Under the pieces are notes generated by a model that worked only from the letters and a program-made list of their open reading frames with translations, did not search any database and was not told where the DNA came from. A DNA stretch of 64,000 bases from Pseudothioclava arenosa (GTDB taxonomy: Bacteria > Pseudomonadota > Alphaproteobacteria > Rhodobacterales > Rhodobacteraceae), in assembly GCF_002358085.1 (NCBI RefSeq), contig NZ_NTJD01000001.1, positions 372,001 to 436,000 of the forward strand. Reading direction: 5' to 3'. The number at the start of each line of letters is the position of its first letter. The stretch's first letter is position 1. Below, piece by piece: positions 22,429 through 31,543 of the stretch. The position numbers were made by a program, and so were the translations under genes.

Positions 22429-22435
22429 GGCGGGG

Positions 22436-22441
22436 ACTATA
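22436..22441 (-). promoter_or_regulatory. Putative -10 element for leuL-leuA
   Basis: TATAGT on the minus strand, 7 bp before the leader ATG. A clear -35 at ideal spacing is not present (CTTTTC at 17 bp is the closest). The position implies transcription starting at or next to the leader start codon. Confidence 0.45.
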
Positions 22442-22506
22442 CGCAGGCGAACGCCGATGAAAAGCAAAAAATGGCCGGTTCGGTCCGATTTATTGCCGCT
22501 GCGGCA

Positions 22507-23874
22507 TCACTGGGTTTCGGCGGGGGCGGGGGCGTCGGGCGGCACTTCCGAGCCCTCGACCAGCACGTCGTCGCGCCACGTGCCCGCGATCACCCGGCCC
22601 GAGGTGTAATGCATCACGCCCGCGCCCTGGCGCTTGCCCTGCACGAAGGCGCCTTCATAGCGGTCGCCGTTCGTGGCGGTCATCGTGCCGAAACCGTCAA
22701 TGACGCCATCGTGCCAGCTGCCTTCATAGGTCTCGCCATTGGCGCGGATCAGCTTGCCCTGACCGGCGCGCCGGCCCGCCTCGAACTCGCCCTCATAGGT
22801 GTCGCCCTCGGCATAGGTCGCGCGGCCTTTGCCATGGCGCTGGCCATCGGCCCAGTCGCCGTCATAGACATAGCCATCGGGCGCGACCATGCGGCCCTTG
22901 CCATGGGGGCGCGATGCAAGAAACGCGCCTTCGTAGATCGTGCCGTTCGGATAGGCGATCGCGCCAAAACCTTGGGGTTGGCCGTTGACGAATTGGCCCT
23001 CATAGACGGTGCCATCGGGATAGGCGGCTCGACCTTTGCCCTCGATCCGGCCATCGGTCCAGTTGCCTTCGTAGATATAGCCGTCATGGCCCAGAAGCTT
23101 GCCGTGGCCATTGCGGCGATCTTCGACGAAGGCGCCCTCGTAGACATCACCGTTCATATAGCTGGCGCGGCCCTGCCCGTGGCGGCGGCCATTGCGCATC
23201 TCGCCTTCGTAGGTTTCGCCATCGGGTTCTTCGAGGCGTCCGATGCCGTTCATCTGCCCCCCGGCCCAGGCGCCTTCGTAGATCAACCCGTCGGGCATCA
23301 CGAGCTTGCCCTGGCCCGCGCGTTGATCGGCGCGAAACTCGCCCTCGTAGATCGCGCCATCGGCATAGGTGATCTTGCCGGGGCCGTTCTTGGCCCCCGC
23401 CTGCCACGCGCCGTCATAGCGATAGCCGGCGCCTTCGAGCGTCCCGGTGCCATCGGGCAGGCCCTTGGAGAAGCTGCCGCTGTAGATCGCGCCGTCGGTA
23501 TAGCGCAGAATGCCTGTGCCGGCGATCTCACCCGCGCGCCACTCGCCTTCGTAGATGCTGCCATCGGCGAAGGTGATCTGCCCGGTGCCATGTGGCTTGT
23601 TGGCGTGGAACTGGCCGATATAGGTCGAGCCGTTCGGATAGCGCGCCCGGCCCGCGCCCTCGATCTTGCCCTCGACCCAGGTGCCTTCGTATTCATAGCC
23701 TGACGGCAGCGAATAGCGGCCTTGCCCGTGCTGCTTGCCATCGCGGAACTGGCCCTCGTAGACGCCGCCATTCTCGTATTGCTTGGTCATCACCTCTTGC
23801 GCCGGAGCGATGCCCGCCGTCATGGCCACCAGCGTGAAGCCCAGAACAAAATCGCGAATCTGAAAAGATTTCAT
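22507..23874 (-). CDS. Secreted MORN-repeat protein
   Basis: A 455-residue protein with a signal peptide (about residues 1-26, ending PAQ) followed by an almost uninterrupted array of about 17 MORN repeats of 23 residues (YEGxWxxGxxxGxGxxxxxDG) plus a degenerate last unit, and a short proline/alanine tail. MORN arrays form elongated beta-sheets that bind membranes, lipids or proteins. The array is the whole mature protein, with no enzymatic domain, so it is probably a periplasmic or secreted scaffold. The start at 23874 is chosen for the signal peptide; a longer frame adds 39 residues. It is divergent from nadE. The partner is unknown. Confidence 0.88.
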   Translation of the reverse strand: MKSFQIRDFVLGFTLVAMTAGIAPAQEVMTKQYENGGVYEGQFRDGKQHGQGRYSLPSGYEYEGTWVEGKIEGAGRARYPNGSTYIGQFHANKPHGTGQITFADGSIYEGEWRAGEIAGTGILRYTDGAIYSGSFSKGLPDGTGTLEGAGYRYDGAWQAGAKNGPGKITYADGAIYEGEFRADQRAGQGKLVMPDGLIYEGAWAGGQMNGIGRLEEPDGETYEGEMRNGRRHGQGRASYMNGDVYEGAFVEDRRNGHGKLLGHDGYIYEGNWTDGRIEGKGRAAYPDGTVYEGQFVNGQPQGFGAIAYPNGTIYEGAFLASRPHGKGRMVAPDGYVYDGDWADGQRHGKGRATYAEGDTYEGEFEAGRRAGQGKLIRANGETYEGSWHDGVIDGFGTMTATNGDRYEGAFVQGKRQGAGVMHYTSGRVIAGTWRDDVLVEGSEVPPDAPAPAETQ

Positions 23875-24091
23875 GGGCCTGACCAAGCCTCCCGGAACCG
23901 CCCGCCGTCGGGCCTTGCGCCGGAGGGTAAGCCGCGCCGCGCCCAAGAACAAGCGCCGGGGCCTGCCGCGAAACCGCGCAGGCAGGGGCACTGGGAAGGC
24001 GCGCGCGATTTTCCACCCCCCGGGCGCTTCCCTGCGCCGCCCCGAGGCGCTACATCAGGGACAGACCCGAAGCCTTGCAGGATTTTCGCCC

Positions 24092-25750
24092 ATGGCCGAC
24101 AGCTTTCGCCTGACGCTCGCGCAGCTCAACCCGACGGTGGGGGCGTTCGATGCCAATGCCGAGAAGGCGCTGGCCGCCTGGCAGGTGGGGCGCGACGCGG
24201 GCGCGCAGATGGTGGCGCTGCCCGAGATGTTCCTGACCGGTTATCAGACGCAGGATCTGGTGCTGAAACCCGCCTTCGTGCAGGACGCGATGGCGCAAAT
24301 GGAGGCGCTGGCCGCGCGGATCGTCGATGGCCCGGCGCTGGGCATCGGTGGCCCCTATTGGGACGAGACCGGCCATTACAACGCCTATTGGGTGCTGCGA
24401 GAGGGCAAGGTCGTGGCGCGGCTGCTCAAGCATCACCTGCCCCATGACGATGTGTTCGACGAGATGCGTCTGTTCGATTCGGGACCGATTTCGGGGCCCT
24501 ACCGGATCGGGCCCCTACGCATCGGCACGCCCGTCTGCGAGGACGCCTGGCACCCCGATGTGGCCGAGACCCTCGCCGAGACCGGCGCCGAAATCCTCTT
24601 GATCCCGAACGGTTCGCCCTATCGCCGCCGCAAGCTCGACCTGCGCCAGAATGTGATTGTCAGCCGCGTGGTCGAGACCGGGCTGCCCACCGTCTATCTT
24701 AATGCCGTGGGCGGGCAGGATGACCAGTTGTTCGACGGCGCAAGCTTCGTGCTGAACGCGCATGGGGCGCTGGCGGTGCAATTCGCGCCCTTCGAGGAAA
24801 TCATCGACCATGTCGATTTTACCCGCACGCCCGAGGGCTGGGTCGCCGCCGAGGGCCGCAAGGACGCGCAACCCGGCGATTACGAGCAGGATTACCGCGC
24901 AATGGTCATGGGCCTGCATGATTATCTGGCGAAATCCGGGTTTTCCAAGGTGCTGCTGGGGCTTTCGGGTGGGATCGACTCGGCGCTGGTCGCGACGATC
25001 GCGGCCGATGCGCTGGGCGCGGAAAATGTGCGCTGTGTGATGCTGCCCTCGGAATATACCTCGCAAGGCTCGCTGGACGACGCCGCCGATCTGGCCGGGC
25101 GGCTGGGCTGCCCGCTCGATACGGTTTCGATCGAGGGCGCGCGCGATGCCGTCGAAGGGGCGCTCGCGCATCTGATGGTGGGCACCAAGCCTGACGTGAC
25201 CGAGGAAAACGTCCAGTCGCGCCTGCGCGGGCTGATGCTGATGGCGATTTCGAACAAGTTCGGCGGCATGCTTTTGACCACGGGCAACAAGTCCGAGGTC
25301 GCGGTGGGTTATTGCACGATCTATGGCGACATGGCGGGCGGCTACAACCCGATCAAGGATCTCTATAAAACCCGCGTCTTCGAGACCTGCCGCTGGCGCA
25401 ACGCCAATCACCGCCCCTGGATGAAGGCGCCGGCGGGCGAGGTGATCCCGGTCACGATCATCGATAAGCCGCCCTCGGCCGAGCTGCGCCCCGACCAGAA
25501 GGATCAGGACAGCCTGCCGCCCTACGAGGTGCTCGACGCGATCCTCGAACGGCTGGTCGAAGAGGATCAGTCCGTGGCTGAGATCGTCGCGGCGGGCTAT
25601 GACCGCGCCACGGTCAAGCGGGTCGAGCACCTGCTGTATATTTCCGAATGGAAACGCTTCCAGTCGGCGCCCGGGCCGCGGCTTACGACGCGCGCCTTCT
25701 GGCTTGATCGGCGCTATCCGATGGTCAACCGCTGGCGCGACGGCAGCTGA
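24092..25750 (+). CDS. nadE: NAD+ synthase, glutamine-hydrolysing
   Basis: A 552-residue two-domain enzyme making NAD from deamido-NAD, ATP and glutamine. The N-terminal nitrilase-type glutaminase domain has the Glu45-Lys113-Cys149 triad (LPEMFLTGYQ, LLKHHLPHDD, VCEDAWHPD). The C-terminal synthetase domain begins near residue 285 with the ATP pyrophosphatase loop LLGLSGGIDSALV and contains TTGNKSEVAVGYCT. The start at 24092 fits the domain start; the open frame runs further upstream without homology. Its stop codon abuts the convergent pfkB stop with no intervening base. Confidence 0.96.
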   Translation: MADSFRLTLAQLNPTVGAFDANAEKALAAWQVGRDAGAQMVALPEMFLTGYQTQDLVLKPAFVQDAMAQMEALAARIVDGPALGIGGPYWDETGHYNAYWVLREGKVVARLLKHHLPHDDVFDEMRLFDSGPISGPYRIGPLRIGTPVCEDAWHPDVAETLAETGAEILLIPNGSPYRRRKLDLRQNVIVSRVVETGLPTVYLNAVGGQDDQLFDGASFVLNAHGALAVQFAPFEEIIDHVDFTRTPEGWVAAEGRKDAQPGDYEQDYRAMVMGLHDYLAKSGFSKVLLGLSGGIDSALVATIAADALGAENVRCVMLPSEYTSQGSLDDAADLAGRLGCPLDTVSIEGARDAVEGALAHLMVGTKPDVTEENVQSRLRGLMLMAISNKFGGMLLTTGNKSEVAVGYCTIYGDMAGGYNPIKDLYKTRVFETCRWRNANHRPWMKAPAGEVIPVTIIDKPPSAELRPDQKDQDSLPPYEVLDAILERLVEEDQSVAEIVAAGYDRATVKRVEHLLYISEWKRFQSAPGPRLTTRAFWLDRRYPMVNRWRDGS

Positions 25751-26698
25751 TCAGATCTCGCTGACCGGGCAAAGCGGCAGGAGCTTGCGCACATCCGGCG
25801 CGCGGCAAAGGTCGGTCGCGGGGGTCATCACCGCCGCTGCCGCCGCCGCCGTGCCGAATTGCAGCGCCTCGGGCTGGCTGAGCCCGCGCGCGAGGCCCAG
25901 CGTATAGGCGCCCAGAAAGCTGTCGCCTGCGCCGACCTTGGAGACGACCTGAACCTCGGGGATTTCCGCGATCCAGCGGGCCTTGGCGGTGGCGATCAGG
26001 TTGCTGTCCGCGCCGCGCGCCACGATCACCGCATGCGCCACGCCATGACGCACCAGCGTCTGCGCGAAATCGGCGCTGTCGCAGCGCGTGGGCAGGGGGT
26101 GGCCGGCCAGCTCCTCGGCCTCGACCTCGTCCATGCGCAGCACGTCGGCGGGTTTCAGCGGTGCGCTCGCCAGCCGCTTCAGCGCCTTGCCCGAAGTGTC
26201 CAGCACCAGCTGCGCCTTGGTGCGTGCGATCCGCGCGGCGAGCGTCGCGGTGAAATCGTCGGGTACGCCCGGCGGATGGCTGCCCGAGACCACGACGATG
26301 CCGTTTTCCGGCGCCGCCCGCGCGATCCGGTCGAGCGCGCGGCGCAACTGGCGCGCGCCCCAATGCGGCCCGGGCATGACAAAGCGGTATTGCTCGCCCG
26401 AATGGCGGTCGGTCACGGTGATGGACTGGCGCGTCTCGCCCGGAGCCGGGAAAGGCACGAGCCCGATGCCCGCCTCGGCCAGAAGCCGCATCACCTTGTC
26501 GCCGGTGGTGTCGCCCACCGCGACGAAGGCCGTCGACTGCCCGCCCAGTTCGAGGATCGTGCGGCTGATGTTGATGCCGCCCCCGCCCGGATTGGTCAGC
26601 GGCCGCGAGCAGCGCAGCTTGCGCTCGGGGCGGACCTCGTCAGCGTCGACGGCAAGGTCGACGGTGGGATTGAGTGTGATCGTCAGGATCGGTGTCAT
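25751..26698 (-). CDS. pfkB: 1-/6-phosphofructokinase family kinase (PfkB-like)
   Basis: A 315-residue ribokinase-superfamily sugar kinase. It has the N-terminal TLNPTVDLAVDADEV and KLRCSRPLTNPGGGGINISR, SGEQYRFVMPGP shared with the enterobacterial PfkB (6-phosphofructokinase 2), and the catalytic GAGDSFLGAYTLG motif with the active-site aspartate. The closest recognisable type is PfkB rather than FruK, and no PTS genes are nearby. It is convergent with nadE, sharing no spacer. Substrate fructose-6-phosphate versus tagatose-6-phosphate or fructose-1-phosphate cannot be settled here. Confidence 0.85.
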   Translation of the reverse strand: MTPILTITLNPTVDLAVDADEVRPERKLRCSRPLTNPGGGGINISRTILELGGQSTAFVAVGDTTGDKVMRLLAEAGIGLVPFPAPGETRQSITVTDRHSGEQYRFVMPGPHWGARQLRRALDRIARAAPENGIVVVSGSHPPGVPDDFTATLAARIARTKAQLVLDTSGKALKRLASAPLKPADVLRMDEVEAEELAGHPLPTRCDSADFAQTLVRHGVAHAVIVARGADSNLIATAKARWIAEIPEVQVVSKVGAGDSFLGAYTLGLARGLSQPEALQFGTAAAAAAVMTPATDLCRAPDVRKLLPLCPVSEI

Positions 26699-26798
26699 CG
26701 CGGCCCCGCGCGGCTGGGTTCACGCTATTCTGGGCGAAAAGCGGCGCCGCGCCAAGGGGTTGTCCGCCCCGACCGGGGTGCCCGGCCGGGTGCGGCGA

Positions 26799-27752
26799 TT
26801 ACAGGTCGAGCTGGTAGGACACCGGCACGAAGCGGTAGCTGTCGGCGTAGCGCTCGACATAGCCGAGCCCCGGGAAGGGCATGTGATAGCCGATGAAGGG
26901 GATGCGGTCGGTTGCAAGTCGGTCGAGGAAGCGCGCGCGGCTCGCCGCGGCCATCGCCTTGTCCATGTCGAATTTCACCTCCCAGTCGGGGCGCTGCAGC
27001 GACCAGACGAAATGGTTGGTGGTATCGGCCCCGAGCATCAGCGTCTGGCCCTCGCTTTCCAGCGCATAGGTCATGTGGCCCGGCGTGTGGCCCGCGGTCA
27101 GCATCCCCTGAATGCCGCCCACCACCTCGTCGCCGTCCCCGATGAAACGCATCTTGTCGGCGAGCGGACGCACCTTGGTGTCGAACCCCTCGTTGCCCGC
27201 CGCGGCCCAGTGGTCGTATTCCTGCTGGCCGGTCACATAGACCGCGTTCGGGAAGGTCGGCGTGCCATCGGCCATCAGCCCGCCGATATGATCGCCATGC
27301 ATATGGGTCAGCACCACCAGCGTCACCTCCTCGGGGCTGCGCCCGGCGGCGGCAAGTGCCGCGCGAATCCCATCGGACGAGAGCCCGGTGTCGAACAGGA
27401 TCACCTCGGCGCCGGTATCCACGAGCGCGGGGGCGAAGCTCATCATCATCTTGTCGGTGGGGATGAAATTCGCCTCGGCCAGCGCGCCGAACTCTTCGGG
27501 GGTGGCGTTGAGGCCAAAGATCGTCTGCGGCCCCTCCATCGGCCGGGTGCCGGACAGAAGCGTCGTCACGGTGAAATTGCCAAGCCCGAACCGGCGATAG
27601 GGCGCGACGGCGGGGGCGGGCATGGTTTCGGCGCGCGCGGGTGTCGGGCGCGCCACAAGGGCGGGTGCGGCCAGCGCGGCCCCGGCGGTGAACAGCGCTG
27701 CGCGGCGGCTCAGGCCCCGGGTCTTTACGTCATTGGAAAAGGTCTTCGTCAT
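26799..27752 (-). CDS. Exported metallo-beta-lactamase-fold hydrolase
   Basis: A 317-residue protein with a twin-arginine signal (GLSRRAALFTAGAALAAPAL, cleavage near residue 41 after ARA). The mature part has the metal-binding THMHGDHIGG motif, a further histidine in AGHTPGHMTY and an aspartate in MLGADTTNH, so it should bind two zinc ions in the periplasm. Such proteins are often annotated as lactonases or generic MBL hydrolases; the substrate is not evident. I chose the ATG at 27752 because it places the RR motif near the N-terminus. It overlaps nothing and lies 62 bp after the zincin gene on the same strand. Confidence 0.88.
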   Translation of the reverse strand: MTKTFSNDVKTRGLSRRAALFTAGAALAAPALVARPTPARAETMPAPAVAPYRRFGLGNFTVTTLLSGTRPMEGPQTIFGLNATPEEFGALAEANFIPTDKMMMSFAPALVDTGAEVILFDTGLSSDGIRAALAAAGRSPEEVTLVVLTHMHGDHIGGLMADGTPTFPNAVYVTGQQEYDHWAAAGNEGFDTKVRPLADKMRFIGDGDEVVGGIQGMLTAGHTPGHMTYALESEGQTLMLGADTTNHFVWSLQRPDWEVKFDMDKAMAAASRARFLDRLATDRIPFIGYHMPFPGLGYVERYADSYRFVPVSYQLDL

Positions 27753-27814
27753 CTCTCTGTCTCCCTGTCGAGGATGCTCCGATCCCGAAAGGGTAGCGCA
27801 GAAAGGCGATCCGT

Positions 27815-28219
27815 CTACTCCCACCAGCGGTCGATCACGGCGATATCATCGTCCGACCAGCCGAAATGATGCGCCAGCTCGTGGATGTAGACATGCGCGA
27901 CCAGCGCGCCCAGTGCGACATCGCCACGGTCGATCCATTCATCGAGGATCGGCCGGCGGAACAGCCAGATCACATCCGGCCCGCCCGGGTCCATCACCGA
28001 TTTCTCGGTCAGGGGGATGCCTTCGTAAAGCCCGGTCAGCTCGAACGGGTTCTCGATACCCAGTTCTTTAAGCATCTCTTGCGCCGCGAAATCCTCGACG
28101 CGCAGCACGACCTCGGCGGCGCGGGCGGCAAAGGCCGCGGGCAGGGTGGCGCGCGCAGCCTCGGCCATGGCTTCGATCTCGTCCAGCCCCGGCGCCTCGG
28201 CCTTGTTCCAATCGCGCAT
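27815..28219 (-). CDS. Metallopeptidase family protein (zincin, PF06262-like)
   Basis: A 134-residue minimal zincin-like protein with the zinc-binding motif HELAHHFG near residues 113-120. It has the family's upstream block LTGLYEGIPLTEKS and the IWLFRRPILDEW segment. No signal peptide, so cytoplasmic. Proteins of this family are widespread but of unknown substrate. It is divergent from gltX across 89 bp and upstream of the MBL gene on the same strand. Confidence 0.88.
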   Translation of the reverse strand: MRDWNKAEAPGLDEIEAMAEAARATLPAAFAARAAEVVLRVEDFAAQEMLKELGIENPFELTGLYEGIPLTEKSVMDPGGPDVIWLFRRPILDEWIDRGDVALGALVAHVYIHELAHHFGWSDDDIAVIDRWWE

Positions 28220-28308
28220 CGCGCCCTCCGATCCTGTTGCACCCCGTGCCCGATATGGACAAAACTTCGCGCATATGAAAGAGCAGGCGCTGACAGGAGA
28301 CCACCCAG

Positions 28309-29637
28309 ATGACCACCGTTACCCGCTTCGCGCCTTCGCCCACCGGCTTTATCCATGTCGGCAACCTGCGCACCGCGCTGTTCAACTACCTGATCGCCCG
28401 CAAGACCGGCGGCACCTTCATTCTGCGCCTCGACGATACCGACCAGGAACGCTCGAAGCAGGAATATGTGGATGCGATCAAGGAAGACCTTGAATGGCTC
28501 GGTTTGACCTGGGACCGCGAAGAGCGTCAGTCGCTGCGGCTCGATCGCTACGAGGCGGCGGCGGAAAGCCTGAAGCTTTCGGGCAAGCTCTATGAATGTT
28601 TCGAGAGCCCGACCGAGCTGGATCTCAAGCGCAAGAAGCTGCTGAACATGCACCGCCCGCCGGTCTATGACCGCGCTGCGCTGAACCTCAGCGATCTCGA
28701 CAAGGAGCGGCTGCGCGAAGAGGGTCGCGATGGCTATTGGCGGTTCTTGCTGAACCAGACCCGGATCGAATGGACCGACGGCATCCTTGGCGATCTGTCG
28801 ATTGATGCGGCGAGCGTCTCGGACCCGGTGCTGATCCGCGCCGACGGGCAGGTGCTTTATACCTTCGCGTCGTCGGTCGACGACATCCAGATGGGCGTGA
28901 CCCATATCGTGCGCGGTGGCGACCACGTCACCAACACCGCGACGCAGATCCAGATCATCGAGGCGCTGGGCGGCACGCCGCCCGCTTTCGCGCACCATTC
29001 GCTTCTGACCGGGGCGCATGGCGAAGAGCTGTCGAAGCGCCTTGGCACGCTCTCGATCCGCGACCTGCGCGCGAATGGCGTGGCGCCCGAGGCGCTGCTG
29101 AGCCTGATGGCGCGGCTGGGGTCGAGCCAGCCGGTCGAGCTGCGGATGAGCCTTGATGAAATCGCCGAAGGGTTCGAACTGTCGCAATTCGGCGCGGCGC
29201 CCACGAAATTCGACCCCGAAGACCTGATCCCGCTGACCCGTGCGCGCAACCAGCAACTGCCCTATGCGGTGGTGGCCGATCAGATCGCGGACCTCGGTAT
29301 CCCGGCCGAAATGGGTGAGAAGTTCTGGGCCGTCGCCTCGCAGAATATCGACAAGCTCTCGGACCTTGGCCAATGGGCCGATCTGGTGCTGAACGGCGCC
29401 GAACCGCTGGTGGCCGAGGAAGACGCCGAGTTCATCGCGGAGGCGCTGACGCTGCTGCCGCCGCCGCCCTATTTGGACAGCTCCTGGAAGGACTGGACGC
29501 AGGCGGTGAAAGAGAAGACCGGGCGCAAGGGCAAGGGGCTGTTCATGCCGCTGCGCAAGGCGCTGACGGGGCTCGATCATGGCCCTGACATGAGCGAGCT
29601 GATGCCGCTTTTGCAGAAGGTCGGCGCGAAGGGCTGA
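28309..29637 (+). CDS. gltX: Glutamate--tRNA ligase
   Basis: A 442-residue class I synthetase. The HIGH-type motif is FAPSPTGFIHVGNLRTALFN at residues about 6-25, and the KMSKS-type motif appears as ELSKRLG. Alphaproteobacteria commonly carry two GltX enzymes. A classical terminator follows 47 bp after the stop. Confidence 0.95.
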   Translation: MTTVTRFAPSPTGFIHVGNLRTALFNYLIARKTGGTFILRLDDTDQERSKQEYVDAIKEDLEWLGLTWDREERQSLRLDRYEAAAESLKLSGKLYECFESPTELDLKRKKLLNMHRPPVYDRAALNLSDLDKERLREEGRDGYWRFLLNQTRIEWTDGILGDLSIDAASVSDPVLIRADGQVLYTFASSVDDIQMGVTHIVRGGDHVTNTATQIQIIEALGGTPPAFAHHSLLTGAHGEELSKRLGTLSIRDLRANGVAPEALLSLMARLGSSQPVELRMSLDEIAEGFELSQFGAAPTKFDPEDLIPLTRARNQQLPYAVVADQIADLGIPAEMGEKFWAVASQNIDKLSDLGQWADLVLNGAEPLVAEEDAEFIAEALTLLPPPPYLDSSWKDWTQAVKEKTGRKGKGLFMPLRKALTGLDHGPDMSELMPLLQKVGAKG

Positions 29638-29663
29638 GCCGCGCGGCTTGGGCCGCGTTGCAT

Positions 29664-29688
29664 GAGTATTTGAAGCTCGATGAAAGGC
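29664..29688 (+). repeat. Dispersed repeat, class B copy 2
   Basis: GAGTATTTGAAGCTCGATGA followed by AAGGC, immediately before and partly overlapping the gltX terminator stem. Same core as the copies at 13715, 34425 and 51886. Confidence 0.7.
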
Positions 29689-29715
29689 CGGGGATTTCCC
29701 CGGCCTTTTTCTTTT
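29684..29715 (+). terminator. Rho-independent terminator of gltX
   Basis: GGCCGGGGA and TCCCCGGCC form the stem (29686-29707), followed by TTTTTCTTTT. It is the clearest intrinsic terminator in the window. It separates gltX from the gcv leader. Confidence 0.9.
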
Positions 29716-29819
29716 GCCCGAATGCCGGGCAGGATGCGACGCGAGCGATGTCGTTTTCGGCTGCGAAGCGTCGATTTCGGTTTTTGGGCTTGTCAGGCGC
29801 GCGCAGGGCGCGCTATCCG

Positions 29820-29997
29820 GAGCAAGACGGACAAGGGAGAATCTGGCCCATGTCAGTGCCGAAGGAGCAACCGCCCCGGTAAACTCTCAGGCAAAAGGAC
29901 CGGTCCGTCGAGAACTCTGGAGAGAGGCGCTGAGGCGCCCGCCGAAGGGATAACGATCTCAGGCGCTTGGGAGAACCCGGGCAAGGACAGAGGGGGC
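29820..29997 (+). ncRNA. Tandem glycine riboswitch upstream of gcvT
   Basis: Two glycine-aptamer cores follow one another. The first has GGGAGA, then GTGCCGAAGGAGCAACC and AAACTCTCAGGCAAAAGGAC. The second has CTGGAGAGAGGCG, CGCCGAAGGGATAACG, then ATCTCAGGC with a longer P3 arm ending GGGCAAGGACAGAGGG. They fill most of the 424-bp gap between gltX and gcvT. Binding of glycine is expected to switch on the glycine cleavage operon. About 65 bp separate it from the gcvT start, including a GGGCGCACGCGCCC hairpin that could be part of the expression platform. The remaining leader shows no gene. Confidence 0.92.
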
Positions 29998-30061
29998 ATC
30001 GAGCGGGCGCACGCGCCCATGGGATTCGATGCCGGAGATCCGGCCAGAACGGGAGACGGCG

Positions 30062-31162
30062 ATGAGCGGTCTGAAGCGGACGGATCTGTATGATCTGCAT
30101 CTGGAGCTGGGCGCCAAGATGGTGCCCTTCGCGGGTTATGAGATGCCCGTGCAATACCCGATGGGCGTGCTCAAAGAGCATCTGCACACGCGCGCCGAAG
30201 CCGGGCTGTTCGACGTGGGCCACATGGGGCAGGTGCTGGTGCCGGCCTCGGCTGCGGCGGCGCTTGAGGCGCTGGTGCCGGTCAGCGTGGCGGGGCTCGC
30301 GCCCGGGCGCCAGCGTTATGCGTTCTTCACCAATGAGGCGGGCGGGATCCGCGACGACCTGATGATCGCGCATCTGGGCGAAGAGCTTCTGCTGGTGGTC
30401 AATGCCGCCTGCAAGGAGGCCGATTTCACGCTGATCTCGGCGGCGATCCCCGAGGCGCGGATGATCGCCGATCGCGGGCTTCTGGCGCTGCAGGGGCCGG
30501 GCGCCGAGGCGGCGCTGGCGCGGCTTTTGCCGGGCGTGGCCAAGATGGGCTTCATGCAGATCGACGCCTTCCAATGGGATGGTACGGAGCTGTGGATCTC
30601 GCGCTCGGGCTATACCGGCGAGGATGGCTATGAAATCTCGGTGCCGGGCAACCGCGCGGCGGACTTCGCCCGCGAATTGCTGGCCGAGCCGGGCGTGGCG
30701 CCGATCGGCCTTGGCGCGCGCGACAGCCTGCGCCTGGAAGCCGGGCTGTGCCTTTACGGCCATGACATCGACACCACCACTTCGCCCATCGAGGCGGGGC
30801 TGAGCTGGGCGATCCAGAAGATCCGCCGCAGGGGCGGCGCGCGCGAAGGCGGCTTCCCCGGTGCCGAACGTATCCTGGCCGAACTGGAAACAGGCCCCGC
30901 ACGTCTGCGCCGTGGCCTTGCCCCCGAAGGGCGCGCGCCGATGCGCGAAGGCGTTGAAATCTTTGCCACCCCCGAGGGTGGTGCGCCGATCGGCACCGTG
31001 ACGTCGGGCGGCTTCGGCCCCTCGATCGGGGCGCCGATGGCCATGGCCTATCTGCCCGCCGACCTGCCCGAGGGCGCCACCGTTTACGGCGAGGTCCGCG
31101 GCAAGCGCCTGCCCGCGAAGGTCGTGCCTATGCCCTTCCATCCCCATTCCTACAAACGCTGA
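30062..31162 (+). CDS. gcvT: Aminomethyltransferase, glycine cleavage T protein
   Basis: A 366-residue T protein that moves the methylene group from lipoyl-bound aminomethyl to tetrahydrofolate and releases ammonia. It has [20 protein letters not shown] at the start (folate site), FDVGHMGQV, the conserved [13 protein letters not shown] and [20 protein letters not shown]. The start at 30062 follows a GGGAGACGG ribosome site. First gene of gcvT-gcvH-gcvP behind the glycine riboswitch. Confidence 0.96.
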   Translation: MSGLKRTDLYDLHLELGAKMVPFAGYEMPVQYPMGVLKEHLHTRAEAGLFDVGHMGQVLVPASAAAALEALVPVSVAGLAPGRQRYAFFTNEAGGIRDDLMIAHLGEELLLVVNAACKEADFTLISAAIPEARMIADRGLLALQGPGAEAALARLLPGVAKMGFMQIDAFQWDGTELWISRSGYTGEDGYEISVPGNRAADFARELLAEPGVAPIGLGARDSLRLEAGLCLYGHDIDTTTSPIEAGLSWAIQKIRRRGGAREGGFPGAERILAELETGPARLRRGLAPEGRAPMREGVEIFATPEGGAPIGTVTSGGFGPSIGAPMAMAYLPADLPEGATVYGEVRGKRLPAKVVPMPFHPHSYKR

Positions 31163-31173
31163 GGAGCTACCCG

Positions 31174-31533
31174 ATGAAATTCACCGAAGAACATGAATGG
31201 CTGCGCGTCGAGGGCGATCTGGTTGTCGTCGGCATCACCGAACACGCCAGCGAGCAGCTGGGCGACGTGGTGTTCGTCGAGCTGCCCGAGGTCGAAACGC
31301 AAGTGGCCAAGGGCGACGATTGCGCTGTGATCGAAAGCGTCAAGGCGGCGTCGGACATTCTGGCTCCGGTCGATGGCGAGATCGTCGAGGTGAACGAGGC
31401 GATCGTCGAGAACCCCGCGCTGGTCAACGAAGATCCGCTCGGCGCGGCCTGGTTCTTCAAGATGAAGCTCGACGACATGAGCCAGCTCGACGAGTTCATG
31501 GACGAAGACGCCTATAACGACTTCATCGGGTAA
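31174..31533 (+). CDS. gcvH: Glycine cleavage system H protein
   Basis: A 119-residue lipoyl carrier that shuttles the aminomethyl group between the P, T and L proteins. The lipoylated lysine is Lys57 in [10 protein letters not shown]. The N-terminal [14 protein letters not shown] is typical. It lies 11 bp after gcvT and 10 bp before gcvP. Confidence 0.97.
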   Translation: MKFTEEHEWLRVEGDLVVVGITEHASEQLGDVVFVELPEVETQVAKGDDCAVIESVKAASDILAPVDGEIVEVNEAIVENPALVNEDPLGAAWFFKMKLDDMSQLDEFMDEDAYNDFIG

Positions 31534-31543
31534 GGGCCGGATC

